Of a stretch of DNA of 64,000 bases, positions 8,578 through 17,029 are shown one piece after another. This stretch comes from Guptibacillus hwajinpoensis (GTDB taxonomy: Bacteria > Bacillota > Bacilli > Bacillales > Guptibacillaceae), in contig NZ_JAIVKU010000005.1 of the NCBI RefSeq assembly GCF_020524165.1, positions 186,001 through 250,000 on the forward strand. The letters are read 5' to 3'. The translations under genes were made by a program, and so were the position numbers. Position 1 is the stretch's first letter; every line of letters begins with the position of its first letter. Under the pieces are notes generated by a model. The model was not told the origin of the DNA. It did not search any database and saw only the letters and a list, made by a program, of their open reading frames with translations.

Positions 8578-9589
8578 ATTCAAAAGTAAGGACAACTCTT
8601 CCGTTAATGTCTCCATTTTCGAGTTCTTCAAAAATTTGATTAATCTCTTCGAGAGGACGCGTCTCAATGATTGTTTTCACTTTTCCTTCAGCTGCAAATT
8701 GCAGAGCTTCCATTAAATCTTTACGCGTACCCACTATTGAACCAATCACTTTTACCCCATTTAACACCGTATCAAAAATAGGAATTGGCATTTCTTCTGG
8801 TGGTAATCCGACAGCTACCACGGTTCCACCTCGACGGACTGCAGCATATGCTTCGTTAAATGCGGGTTTAGAAACGGCTGTACATACCGTCGCGTGGGCA
8901 CCGCCAATTTCTCTATGAATAAATGCTGCTGAGTTTTCTTCTAACGGATTAACTGTAAGATCTGCGCCTAGGTCTTTCGCTAACGTTAACTTTTCATTAT
9001 GGGTATCAACGGCTACGACATGAAGCCCCATCGCTTTCGCGTATTGAATCGCAACATGCCCTAAACCACCTATTCCATAAACGGCTACCCATTGCCCGGG
9101 TTTTGCCTCCGTTACTTTTAGTGCTTTGTATGTTGTGACGCCAGCACAAAAGATCGGTGCCACTTCTTCAAAACTTAAGTTATCTGGAATTTTCACGGCG
9201 TAATCAGCGTCTGCTTTACAATATTGCGCGTAGCCGCCATCAACGGAGTAGCCTGCATTTTGCTGCTCTTTACAAAGCGTTTCACGTCCTGTTAAACAAT
9301 ACTCACAATGTCCACATGCCGAGTATAGCCAGGGGACACCAACACGGTCTCCTACCTTAAAATGTGTAACTCCTTCTCCCACTTCCTCAATAACACCAGC
9401 CCCTTCATGACCGGGAATCAGCGGAAGTTTTGGTTTAACTGGCCAATCACCATGGGCAGCATGTAAATCCGTGTGACACACACCACACGCTTTGATGCGT
9501 ACTAATATTTCTCCATGTCCAATGACAGGTTTGTCCACATTCTTTACTGATAGCGGTTCTTTAAAGGCATGTACAACGGCTGCTTTCAT
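8576..9589 (-). CDS. adhP: Zinc-dependent alcohol dehydrogenase AdhP
   Basis: A 337-aa medium-chain dehydrogenase that interconverts primary alcohols and aldehydes with NAD(H). Catalytic zinc ligands are in '[16 protein letters not shown]' and 'PGHEGAG'; the structural zinc site is '[15 protein letters not shown]'. The Rossmann motif is '[15 protein letters not shown]'. The start is the ATG at 9589, where the family begins 'MKAAVVHAF', with SD GGAGG 9 nt upstream; an upstream ATG at 9676 is rejected. Its SD lies in a long hairpin, and an Fnr-type site is upstream, which would fit use in fermentation. Confidence 0.95.
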   Translation of the reverse strand: MKAAVVHAFKEPLSVKNVDKPVIGHGEILVRIKACGVCHTDLHAAHGDWPVKPKLPLIPGHEGAGVIEEVGEGVTHFKVGDRVGVPWLYSACGHCEYCLTGRETLCKEQQNAGYSVDGGYAQYCKADADYAVKIPDNLSFEEVAPIFCAGVTTYKALKVTEAKPGQWVAVYGIGGLGHVAIQYAKAMGLHVVAVDTHNEKLTLAKDLGADLTVNPLEENSAAFIHREIGGAHATVCTAVSKPAFNEAYAAVRRGGTVVAVGLPPEEMPIPIFDTVLNGVKVIGSIVGTRKDLMEALQFAAEGKVKTIIETRPLEEINQIFEELENGDINGRVVLTFE

Positions 9590-9593
9590 AGGT

Positions 9594-9652
9594 AAAAACC
9601 TCCATTTGATGAATGAAATTTCGTTTCCTTCTTCATCATAATGGAGGCTTTT
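9594..9652 (-). promoter_or_regulatory. Long hairpin over the adhP ribosome binding site
   Basis: On the minus strand a 15-bp stem with one bulged A (about 9599-9613 with 9632-9647) is extended by an A5/U5 base. The 3' arm holds the adhP SD GGAGG and is followed by UUUUU. It could act as the terminator of the upstream penicillin-binding protein mRNA, and would hide the adhP SD in any read-through transcript. The adhP -10 lies in the 5' arm, so a transcript from adhP's own promoter would lack that arm. Confidence 0.6.
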
Positions 9653-9677
9653 TGTTTTGACTGTTACATTTGTCACA
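9635..9677 (-). promoter_or_regulatory. adhP promoter with Fnr/CRP-type site
   Basis: The palindrome TGTTACATTTGTCACA (9662-9677) matches TGTGA-N6-TCACA at 9 of 10 positions. A -10 TATGAT (minus strand, 9635-9640) lies exactly 21 nt away, placing the site centre at -41.5 from the expected start near 9628. That is the class II activator geometry. Confidence 0.6.
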
Positions 9678-9685
9678 AGTTATGA

Positions 9686-12406
9686 TTATTCTTCTGACTT
9701 TTGTTCCTTTGTTTTGTTCACTGCAGCGTCCTCGGTTGTCTGTGAAGAATTTGTTTGTTCTTCAGTAGACGTGTTTGAACTTGACTCACTTGTTTCTGTA
9801 TTTTCCTCAGATCCTGACACCTGTCCATTATCACTGCTGCCGTTAGATTCCTCTTCTGTATTAGAAGAAGCTTCATTCGTTGCGTTGTCTTCATTTCCAC
9901 TTGCTTCTGTATCATCTGACTGGTCTGTGGTGTCTGAACTTGACCCATCTTCTTCGGTGCCAGATTCTTCTTCATTCGTAGCTCCATTACCTGAACCTTC
10001 ATTACTTGACCCTTCATTACCTGAATCATCATTATTCGTTTCTGGTGTTGTCTCACTTCCGTCAGTATTCTCACTCTCAGCATCCGTAGGATCATCAGAT
10101 GTTGGATTTTCCTCAGGTTCAGTTGATGGTTCAGATGGTTCTTTTTGTTCTTTAGGTTTGTTCGAATCTTTCTCTTCCTTAGGTTTTTGTTTTTCTTCTG
10201 GCTTTTCTGGCTTATTCTCAGGCTCTTTCTTTGCTTTTTCCTTAACGGTATCCTCTGTCTTTTTCTTAGGGGTTTCTTCTACCTTCGTCTTTTTCTCTTC
10301 CTGAACTTTTTTATCTGTAGACTTCGACTTACTTTCCTTTTCTACTGGATCCTTTGATGTTTCTTTCTTTTTAGGCAATGGCGCTTTTTTGGGTTCTTCT
10401 CCTTTAAAATACAGTTCTTTAATGATACTGGAAGAAGGGGTTGCTTTATTAGCACGTAGTCCAGTTGTTTTATCAATTTTGATTTCTTCAACTGAATCTG
10501 GCTGTTTAAAAGCAGGTGTTTCTTTATCTTTAGATACTTGACTCATCACATGACGGAACAACAATTTTGCAATGTCATCATCTTCTTTGTGAATGTAAGA
10601 ATCCTGAGTTGTTTTATCATATCCGGTCCACACGGCTGCAGTATAATTCGTTGTGTACCCAGAGAACCATGCATCCGATACACCATCTCCATTAATGCCT
10701 TCCTCAAGACTAGTTGTACCAGTCTTTCCAGCTACATCTAGACCTTTAATCGCTGCCTGCATGCCAGTTCCTTCTTTAACGACCGTACGTAGCATGTCTG
10801 TAATCATATAAGCTGTTCCTTCACTCATTGCTTTTACTGGTTTGGACGAAAGCTGAAGTTCCTTACCATTTGGATAGACCACTTTTTCTACACTATAAGG
10901 TTCATGAAACGTGCCTCCAGAACCAAATGCTGCATAAGCTCCAGAAAGCTGTAATGGGGAGATACCTTTTGCAAAACCACCGATCGCGTAGGCAGGATAT
11001 GTTTCTTCAATTGAAATTCCTAGTTTCTCAGCAAAGCCTTGCGCTTCTTCTCCTCCTACTTCCATAAAGGCTTTAATAGCTGGAATATTGTAAGACCATT
11101 GAAGAGCTTCTCGAATCGAAACGCTACCTTGAAACTCGTCATTCCAGTTACTAAATTCTTTACCATTTAGTTCAAGCTCTTCATCGATAAACTGTTGATT
11201 TGTCGACCATTTTAACTTTTCAATACCCGGAGCATAATCAAGGATTGGTTTAATTGTTGATCCTGGTGAACGTTGCAACTGAGTGGCATAATTGAATCCT
11301 TTTTGAACATCGTCTTCCCCAGTTTGTCGATTGCCACCAATTGCCCGAATCGCCCCTGATTGAGTATCAATAAGAGAGATACCTGCTCTAAATTTTTCAT
11401 CTGGATATTCAACTACCTCATTTGTTGTGAGCGCCTCGTCGACTACCGTCTGTGCTTGAGAGTCTAGCGTTGTATAAATTTCCAATCCTCCTGAATAAAG
11501 AGCATCTTCAGGGATACCTGCTTTCTCAAGGTCATCAATCACTTGATCAATAAAAGCATCGTTCGTTGTAGAATGACTTTTTCTTTCAACGATTGAATCT
11601 TGAATGGCGACAGCTGCCGCTTCTTTACGTTCTTTTTCAGAGATAAACCCATGTTGCTCCATCAAGCTTAAAACGATTGCTCGACGATCATTGGCAACTT
11701 CCGGGTGCTTATATGGATCATATCCTGAAGGACGTTGTGGAAGACCTGCTAATAATGCAGCTTCAGCTGTCGTTAACTCGTCCAACGATTTATTAAAATA
11801 CGTCTCAGCCGCCGTTGCAACGCCATATGCTCCCTGTCCAAAATAAATCTTATTTAAATACATTTCTAAAATTTCTTCTTTTGAATATTGTTTTTCTAAT
11901 TCCATCGCAAGATAAGCTTCCTGAACTTTTCGCTTTACGGTTTTCTCTGGCTCAAGAAGCATATTCTTAACGACTTGCTGGGTAATTGTACTTGCTCCTT
12001 CTGCCCCAAAGCCGTCTTGAATATTAGCGACCACCGCTCCACCGATTCGTTTAAGGTCAACACCATTATGTTCCCAGTACCTTACATCTTCAACAGCGAT
12101 AAAAGCATTCACTACATGTTCAGGTATTTGATCAAATGAAACAACCTTCCGATGTTCTTTTCCGACAATATCCGTTATTTTATTTCCCTCTGCATCAAAT
12201 AAAGTAGATGATTGCGGTAAACTTAGTTTTTTCCCTTCAAGCGTCGGAGCTTCATTTATGTAAGCATACGTTTGGTACCCCCCAAAAGTAAGTACAAACA
12301 CCATTAAAAAAGCCGCAGTTAATAAAACGTTCCGGACAAAATGCTTCTTTTTCTTACGACCTTCCTTCTTTCCTGTATATGCTTCTTGCTTCATATTTTT
12401 CCCCAT
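9686..12406 (-). CDS. Class A penicillin-binding protein (PBP1A family)
   Basis: A 906-aa bifunctional peptidoglycan synthase. It has a short cytoplasmic Lys-rich N-terminus and one membrane anchor. The GT51 transglycosylase domain has 'VEDVRYWEHNGVD' and 'EGASTITQQVVKNM'. The transpeptidase has SxxK in 'SPGSTIKPILD', SxN in 'QWSYNIPA' and KTG in 'AGKTGTTS'. The last ~200 residues are low complexity: first Lys/Glu/Pro-rich, then Ser/Glu/Asn/Thr/Gly-rich and strongly acidic. The start is the ATG at 12406 after SD AAGGGGGAG. The gene may be ponA or a pbpF-like paralogue; recU is not adjacent. Confidence 0.93.
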   Translation of the reverse strand: MGKNMKQEAYTGKKEGRKKKKHFVRNVLLTAAFLMVFVLTFGGYQTYAYINEAPTLEGKKLSLPQSSTLFDAEGNKITDIVGKEHRKVVSFDQIPEHVVNAFIAVEDVRYWEHNGVDLKRIGGAVVANIQDGFGAEGASTITQQVVKNMLLEPEKTVKRKVQEAYLAMELEKQYSKEEILEMYLNKIYFGQGAYGVATAAETYFNKSLDELTTAEAALLAGLPQRPSGYDPYKHPEVANDRRAIVLSLMEQHGFISEKERKEAAAVAIQDSIVERKSHSTTNDAFIDQVIDDLEKAGIPEDALYSGGLEIYTTLDSQAQTVVDEALTTNEVVEYPDEKFRAGISLIDTQSGAIRAIGGNRQTGEDDVQKGFNYATQLQRSPGSTIKPILDYAPGIEKLKWSTNQQFIDEELELNGKEFSNWNDEFQGSVSIREALQWSYNIPAIKAFMEVGGEEAQGFAEKLGISIEETYPAYAIGGFAKGISPLQLSGAYAAFGSGGTFHEPYSVEKVVYPNGKELQLSSKPVKAMSEGTAYMITDMLRTVVKEGTGMQAAIKGLDVAGKTGTTSLEEGINGDGVSDAWFSGYTTNYTAAVWTGYDKTTQDSYIHKEDDDIAKLLFRHVMSQVSKDKETPAFKQPDSVEEIKIDKTTGLRANKATPSSSIIKELYFKGEEPKKAPLPKKKETSKDPVEKESKSKSTDKKVQEEKKTKVEETPKKKTEDTVKEKAKKEPENKPEKPEEKQKPKEEKDSNKPKEQKEPSEPSTEPEENPTSDDPTDAESENTDGSETTPETNNDDSGNEGSSNEGSGNGATNEEESGTEEDGSSSDTTDQSDDTEASGNEDNATNEASSNTEEESNGSSDNGQVSGSEENTETSESSSNTSTEEQTNSSQTTEDAAVNKTKEQKSEE

Positions 12407-12487
12407 TATTCTCCCCCTTAACGTAAGACTCCATAGAGAGGGGTTACCCAAATGTTTCATATTAAAAACATTTATTAAGAGATTGAA

Positions 12488-12515
12488 ACAATTTATTACC
12501 ATTCCTCATATAGTA
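12488..12515 (+). promoter_or_regulatory. Possible mother-cell sigma (K/E) promoter of sodF
   Basis: CATATAGTA (12507-12515) fits the sigma-K -10 pattern CATANNNTA, with 'AC' 17 nt upstream. A sigma-A reading (TTGAAA with TATAGT) needs an over-long 20-nt spacer. Short motifs like this occur by chance, so this is a weak prediction. Confidence 0.3.
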
Positions 12516-12550
12516 TTAACGTCTAGTTAAAATAGGAGGGGATGAAGGAA

Positions 12551-13384
12551 GTGTCAGATAAACTGCTTGAATGGGGATATCTTTTTAGAGATCGCGTCTT
12601 AGCTAGAAACGATTCTATAAATTCCTCCCTGCTTTTTCGAATCGAAGAGTGGTTAAATAAAAGGCAACATTCTACTCATCCATTAGAAGATGAACAAGAA
12701 AAGGAGCATTATGAAGTTGCTCACCACTTGTATACGGAATGGCGAAGCTTACAAAAAAACTCCGTCCCGATAGGAGAGCATACCTTACCCCCCTTGCCAT
12801 ACAATTACAATGCACTAGAACCAGCTATTAGTGAAAGAATTATGAAGCTACATCACGATATTCACCATCAAAGTTATGTAGACGGCTTGAATAAAGCTGA
12901 ACTTGCTTTACAGAAAGCTAGACAGAACAATGACTATGGACTTATTAAACATTGGGAGCGTGAATTAGCTTTCAACGGAGCTGGTCACTATCTTCACACG
13001 CTATTTTGGCGGATTATGAGTCCGAAAGGCGGAAAACCGGATAGTGAACTTTTAGCTGAGATTCAAAATAGTTTTGGGTCATTTGATAAATTTAAGCAAC
13101 AATTTACGAATGCTGCGGATAAAGTGGAAGGTTCAGGTTGGGCTATCTTAGTTTGGTCTCCCGTCTCCAGAAGACTTGAAATACTACAAGCGGAAAAGCA
13201 CCAGAACTTGAGCCAATGGGATGTTGTCCCCCTACTTGTGATTGACGTATGGGAGCACGCATATTATTTGCAGTATGAAAATAAACGGAAGAACTACATC
13301 GAAAACTGGTGGAATGTTGTGAATTGGAATGAAGTAAACAAACGTTTTGCAAAAGCTAGTCAATTAAAATGGAAACCGTTCTAA
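12551..13384 (+). CDS. sodF: Iron/manganese superoxide dismutase with N-terminal extension (SodF-like)
   Basis: A 277-aa protein whose C-terminal ~190 residues are a Fe/Mn SOD. Metal ligands are visible in 'KLHHDIHHQSYVDGLNKAE', 'FNGAGHYLHTLFW' and 'LVIDVWEHAYYLQYENKR'. The ~85-residue helical N-terminal extension is typical of Bacillus SodF rather than SodA. The GTG at 12551 is preferred because the SD AGGAGGGG is correctly spaced for it and too close to the ATG at 12542. It is divergent from the PBP gene. Confidence 0.9.
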   Translation: MSDKLLEWGYLFRDRVLARNDSINSSLLFRIEEWLNKRQHSTHPLEDEQEKEHYEVAHHLYTEWRSLQKNSVPIGEHTLPPLPYNYNALEPAISERIMKLHHDIHHQSYVDGLNKAELALQKARQNNDYGLIKHWERELAFNGAGHYLHTLFWRIMSPKGGKPDSELLAEIQNSFGSFDKFKQQFTNAADKVEGSGWAILVWSPVSRRLEILQAEKHQNLSQWDVVPLLVIDVWEHAYYLQYENKRKNYIENWWNVVNWNEVNKRFAKASQLKWKPF

Positions 13385-13398
13385 CAAAATAACAAAGG

Positions 13399-13429
13399 AA
13401 AAAGCAAAGGTCTCCCTTTGCTTTTTATT
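13399..13429. terminator. Bidirectional terminator between sodF and the Gly/Tyr-rich gene
   Basis: A 12-bp stem (13399-13410 with 13415-13426) with A/T-rich ends gives a U tract in either direction. Confidence 0.85.
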
Positions 13430-13433
13430 ACGT

Positions 13434-13757
13434 TTATGCGCGGTATGGTCCATATCCATAAGGTGGTCGTCCTCCAGGATTTCCAGGGTACCCATAGCCA
13501 GGACCAGGATAACCGCCATAACCAGGACCTGGATATCCGTATCCTGGTCGTGGAGGAGGATATCCGTATCCGCCGTATAATCCTGGAATTAGAAAAGCTG
13601 CACCTAACAACCCTCCTGCAAGTCCTCCTGCAAGCCCACCTGCAAATCCACCAATAAAGGGATATGGCCGCTGATAAACATATTGCCTCATTTCATGATT
13701 CATTCTTGTTTCTGGATAATGATAGAAATTCCCCTGTGAAGGGAAAAAATTGTCCAT
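13434..13757 (-). CDS. Gly/Tyr/Pro-rich protein with glycine-zipper segment
   Basis: A 107-aa protein. Residues ~36-58 form a hydrophobic glycine zipper ('GGFAGGLAGGLAGGLLGAAF'), and residues ~60-107 are repeats of GYGYPGPG type. The composition resembles small spore coat or cell-surface proteins. A CATACCTTA element (minus strand, 13804-13812) would fit a sigma-K -10 but has no good -35. The strong SD GGGAGGAG precedes the ATG. Function unknown; a spore-coat role is inference. Confidence 0.65.
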   Translation of the reverse strand: MDNFFPSQGNFYHYPETRMNHEMRQYVYQRPYPFIGGFAGGLAGGLAGGLLGAAFLIPGLYGGYGYPPPRPGYGYPGPGYGGYPGPGYGYPGNPGGRPPYGYGPYRA

Positions 13758-13866
13758 GGTCTCCTCCCTTTCCTGTTGGCTATCATGATAGTTGCCTACA
13801 GTATAAGGTATGAGAAGTTTCCTATTCGGGAAGGGGCATTAGCGGAGAAATACGAATTCTTAAGGG

Positions 13867-14220
13867 CTATAACCTGGGCCAATAAACACTAACCCAAACC
13901 ACAGCAACCCCTGATACAAATAAATAAAGTTCTGGTGTTTTAGAAATATAAGCAAAATATTCAAGGAAGCTATGTCCAATAATAATTAAATTAAGTTCAA
14001 GAATTAACGTAACACCGCCAGCAACGGAGAGACCAAAACCAATTAAGAAAGTGAAGAAGCGAATGATCATTTGATTAAGGCGTTTCTTCTCTTTATCATA
14101 GCGGCCTGTCCCTCCTTGCTCATTTACTATCCATCCTATTTCAAAAGGATGACGTTTATGCTGTTCAGGACCTTTTACTTTTGTTTTTTTTGCATACATG
14201 CTAAAACAAAAAGGTATCAT
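13867..14220 (-). CDS. Small membrane protein, start uncertain
   Basis: Up to 117 aa. The C-terminal half has two hydrophobic segments ('FFTFLIGFGLSVAGGVTLIL' and 'LYLFVSGVAVVWVSVYWP'), separated by a short loop. The N-terminal ~45 residues are polar and basic. No convincing SD precedes the ATGs at 14220 or 14199, and an internal ATG near 14070 is also possible. It is divergent from the selenoprotein-type gene, only ~25 bp away. Not recognised. Confidence 0.45.
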   Translation of the reverse strand: MIPFCFSMYAKKTKVKGPEQHKRHPFEIGWIVNEQGGTGRYDKEKKRLNQMIIRFFTFLIGFGLSVAGGVTLILELNLIIIGHSFLEYFAYISKTPELYLFVSGVAVVWVSVYWPRL

Positions 14221-14244
14221 AAATCATGCAAGAAGGAGGATAAT

Positions 14245-14982
14245 ATGATAGAAAAAGTCGAACAAGCCGTTCAACAAAATTGGGTTCCTTCATTTCGATA
14301 CGAAAAGAATGAAACGAGCCCTTTTACCCCATTTAAAAAAGACTTAAGTAACGCAAAAGGTGCCGTTATTTCAACAGGAGGCTTTTATGTAAAAGGCCAA
14401 ACACCCTTTAATGACAATTTTGGTCTTGGGGATCCATCTTATCGGGAAATTCCAGTTTCAACTGCCTTAAAAGACCTTTCCATTTCTCATGAACACTATG
14501 ATCAAACAAATGCAAGGCAAGATGCGAACGTACTCTTCCCACTTGACGTGATGAAAGAACTCCGAGATGAAGGTCGCATTGGTGAACTTGCCGAAACGCA
14601 CTATAGCTTTATGGGATATATCCCAACACCGCATCCGTTAAAAAACGTAACAGCTCAAGAAGTGGCCCAAAAATTACTTAAAGAAAACGTAGACTTCGCT
14701 TTGTTGGTGCCTTCCTGACCAGTCTGTCAACAGTCGGCCGGTCTGGTCGCACGCGTACTTGAAGAAAACGGTATTCCAACCATTACATTAACCATGTCTA
14801 AAGAAATCAGCGAATACGTTAACGTTCCACGCTCTCTCTACAACCGCTTCCCATTCGGCAGCGCCGTAGGACAACCTAACAACAATAACCAACACAAACA
14901 AGTCCTAAACAAAGCTCTCGACGTCCTCGTCGAAGCTAACGAAGGTGGAATGGTTGAAGAATCGGGAATTAAGTTTAAATAA
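14245..14982 (+). CDS. GrdB/PrdB-family reductase, probable selenoprotein (in-frame TGA = Sec158)
   Basis: A 245-aa product if the TGA at 14716-14718 is read through as selenocysteine; conceptual translation otherwise stops after 157 aa. The sequence on both sides is one family: 'ETHYSFMGYIPTPHPLKN' before, and 'PVCQQSAGLVARVLEENGIP' and 'PFGSAVGQPNN' after the TGA. The local motif is S-U-P-V-C, a UxxC redox pair at the place where glycine/sarcosine/betaine/D-proline reductase selenoprotein B carries Sec. A hairpin starts on the UGA itself. SD AGAAGGAGG precedes the ATG. A true nonsense mutation is the alternative. Confidence 0.8.
14716..14748 (+). promoter_or_regulatory. SECIS-like hairpin at the in-frame UGA
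   Basis: Starting on the G of UGA, GACCAG (14717-14722) pairs with CTGGTC (14743-14748). The stem continues past one U-U mismatch with three more pairs (C-G, U-G, G-C) to a 12-nt loop 'UCAACAGUCGGC'. Bacterial SECIS elements lie directly downstream of the Sec codon with an apical loop containing G/U. Position and size fit, though the loop is longer than in the E. coli type. Confidence 0.6.
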
Positions 14983-15498
14983 TGAAAAGCGAAGACGAGC
15001 GGTTAGAAACGGAGATATTGGAGCTTTTGAACGAGAACACGGTCTTTGTGTTCTGGTGAAAGAGCGAAATATCGCAGTTTCTGCGAGTCGTAGCTGGACA
15101 TGAAAAGCGGAAGCGGGCGTCTAGGGTCGACAAGAGCTGGAGGCCTATCAAAAGAACACGGTCTTTGTGTTCATTTGATAGGGTGAAGCGATCGAGACCC
15201 TGCCCGCTGCAGCTGGATCAATGAAAAGCGGAAGCGCCCGATTAGACACGGCAGGCACTGGAGCCTTTTCATTTGAACACGGTCTTTGTGTTCGGATGAA
15301 AAGGTAAAGTGACCGAGTGTCTGGGCGCTGCAGCTAGACATGAAAAGCGAAGACGAGCGGTTAGAAACGGAGATATTGGAGCTTTTGAACGAGAACACGT
15401 TCTTTGTGTTCTGGTGAAAGAGCGAAATATCGCAGTTTCTGCGAGTCGTAGCTGGACATGAAAAGCGGAAGCGGGCGTCTAGGGTCGACAAGCGTTGG
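14983..15498. repeat. Array of ~118-121-bp palindromic repeat units (four full, one partial)
   Basis: Units begin TGAAAAGCG(G)AAG and end GCTGGACA or a close variant: 14983-15100, 15101-15221, 15222-15340, 15341-15458 and a partial 15459-15498. Each folds into a long hairpin with a conserved tip GAACACGGTCTTTGTGTTC. The lower arms differ between units but stay self-complementary. Units 1 and 4 differ by one base, and unit 5 repeats the start of unit 2, so about 153 bp were duplicated. The array begins right after the selenoprotein stop codon. Confidence 0.85.
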
Positions 15499-15518
15499 AA
15501 TTGATCTAAAAACCAATT

Positions 15519-15630
15519 TCGCGGAATTAATCCTATTTTTGCGGATATATTCGATAAATCGCAGAATTATGATTACTTTTCGCTGAATAATTTGAAAGAT
15601 CGCGGAAATATGTATATTTTCCTCACATAA
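15519..15630. repeat. 20-bp phased degenerate repeat (TCGCGGAATTA-type)
   Basis: Six related 11-mers begin at 15519, 15539, 15559, 15580, 15600 and 15620: TCGCGGAATTA, TTGCGGATATA, TCGCAGAATTA, TCGCTGAATAA, TCGCGGAAATA and a weaker TCCTCACATAA. The spacing of 20-21 bp is about two helical turns. No gene is seen here. The stretch fills the gap between the repeat array and the aceA terminator. Confidence 0.65.
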
Positions 15631-15687
15631 TCCGATTAGCTAGTACCTTTTCTCACCCATTTCCAATGTAATACCGAATTGCATACA

Positions 15688-15716
15688 AAAACCGGCTGAA
15701 ATTCAGCCGGTTTTTC
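15688..15716. terminator. Terminator of aceA
   Basis: CCGGCTGAA/TTCAGCCGG (15692-15710) is flanked by A4 on one side and T5 on the other. It lies just beyond the aceA stop on the minus strand. Confidence 0.85.
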
Positions 15717-15718
15717 TT

Positions 15719-16999
15719 TTATTTCGATGAAGTGAACTGTTCTTCTTCAGTGGAGCCTTTTAAAGCAGTAGTGGAGGAAGTTCCACCTGTAATCACTTGT
15801 GATACAGCATCAAAGTAACCTGTTCCAACTTCACGCTGATGTCTTGTAGCAGAATAGCCATCTGCTTCGCTCGCAAATTCAGCTTGTTGAAGTCTTGAGT
15901 ACGCCGCCATACCATGGTCCTTGTAATCTCTTGCAAGCTCGAACATGCTATGGTTTAGAGCATGGAATCCAGCAAGTGTGACAAATTGGAACTTGTAGCC
16001 CATTTTTCCTAATTCACGCTGGAATTTAGCAATCGTTTCATCATCAAGCTTCTTCTTCCAGTTAAATGAAGGGGAACAGTTATAAGCGAGTAGTTTACCA
16101 GGGAAGCGCTCATGAATCGCATTTGCGAATTTTTGAGCTTCTTCTAAATTTGGTTCAGATGTTTCACACCAAATAAGGTCGGCATATGGTGCGTAAGCAA
16201 GACCTCTTGCAATCGCCTGATCAAGTCCTGGTTTCGTGTAGAAAAACCCTTCAGGAGTACGTTCTCCTGTTAGAAATTCACCATCATATTGATCGACATC
16301 ACTTGTAATTAAGTTCGCTGCGTTAGCATCCGTCCTTGCAATAATTAACGTCGGCACGCCCATTACATCTGCAGCTAAACGTGCTGAAATTAAATTTTTG
16401 ACAGCCTGTTGCGTAGGAAGAAGAACCTTCCCTCCGAGGTGACCACATTTCTTCTCAGAAGATAGCTGATCCTCAAAATGGACTGCCGCTGCACCAGCTT
16501 CAATCATTGACTTCATAAGTTCAAACACGTTTAACGCTCCGCCAAATCCAGCTTCTGCATCGGCAACAATAGGTACAAACCAATCACGATCATGAATTCC
16601 CTCTGAATGTTCAATTTGATCTGCGCGTTGGAGAGCTTGATTAATTCGCTTTACAACTTGCGGAACGCTATTCACCGGATATAAGCTTTGATCCGGATAC
16701 ATTTGCCCTGAAACATTTGCATCTGCGGCTACTTGCCAACCGCTTAAGTATATGGCTTTTAAGCCAGCTTTCACCTGTTGAACAGCCTGGTTACCAGTTA
16801 AAGCGCCTAACGCATTAACGAAATCCTCTTCATTAACAAGCTTCCATAAGCGTTCTGCCCCTCTTTTTGCAAGGGTGTACTCAATTTGAATAGAACCCTG
16901 TAACTTCAGCACATCCTCAGGTGAATATGGACGTTCGATTCCTTTAAAACGCTCTTGCTTCCAGTTTTCTTGAATTGATGCCGCCGTTAGCTTTGTCAT
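15719..16999 (-). CDS. aceA: Isocitrate lyase
   Basis: A 426-aa enzyme of the glyoxylate shunt that cleaves isocitrate to succinate and glyoxylate. The catalytic motif '[13 protein letters not shown]' is intact, as are '[10 protein letters not shown]' and '[12 protein letters not shown]'. The length matches the short bacterial AceA class. The ATG at 16999 is preferred: the SD AGGGGGAA is 8 nt away from it and only 2 nt from the in-frame ATG at 17005. It is last gene of an operon with the malate-synthase-like protein (24-nt gap) and the zinc microprotein. Confidence 0.96.
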   Translation of the reverse strand: MTKLTAASIQENWKQERFKGIERPYSPEDVLKLQGSIQIEYTLAKRGAERLWKLVNEEDFVNALGALTGNQAVQQVKAGLKAIYLSGWQVAADANVSGQMYPDQSLYPVNSVPQVVKRINQALQRADQIEHSEGIHDRDWFVPIVADAEAGFGGALNVFELMKSMIEAGAAAVHFEDQLSSEKKCGHLGGKVLLPTQQAVKNLISARLAADVMGVPTLIIARTDANAANLITSDVDQYDGEFLTGERTPEGFFYTKPGLDQAIARGLAYAPYADLIWCETSEPNLEEAQKFANAIHERFPGKLLAYNCSPSFNWKKKLDDETIAKFQRELGKMGYKFQFVTLAGFHALNHSMFELARDYKDHGMAAYSRLQQAEFASEADGYSATRHQREVGTGYFDAVSQVITGGTSSTTALKGSTEEEQFTSSK

Positions 17000-17029
17000 T
17001 ATCATTTCCCCCTAGATTTAGTTAAATTT

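Noticed and set aside
9657-10304. 215-aa Ser-rich ORF on the plus strand
   Set aside because: It is the antisense of the low-complexity acidic tail of the penicillin-binding protein and has no SD.
14719-14982. Reading the selenoprotein region as a truncated gene plus a separate small gene starting at 14794
   Set aside because: Family-like sequence continues in the same frame immediately after the TGA, the UxxC motif spans the stop, and no SD precedes 14794. A recoded TGA explains this better, though a mutation cannot be excluded.
14983-15498. CRISPR array
   Set aside because: Units are contiguous ~120-bp hairpins with no unique spacers and no cas genes nearby.
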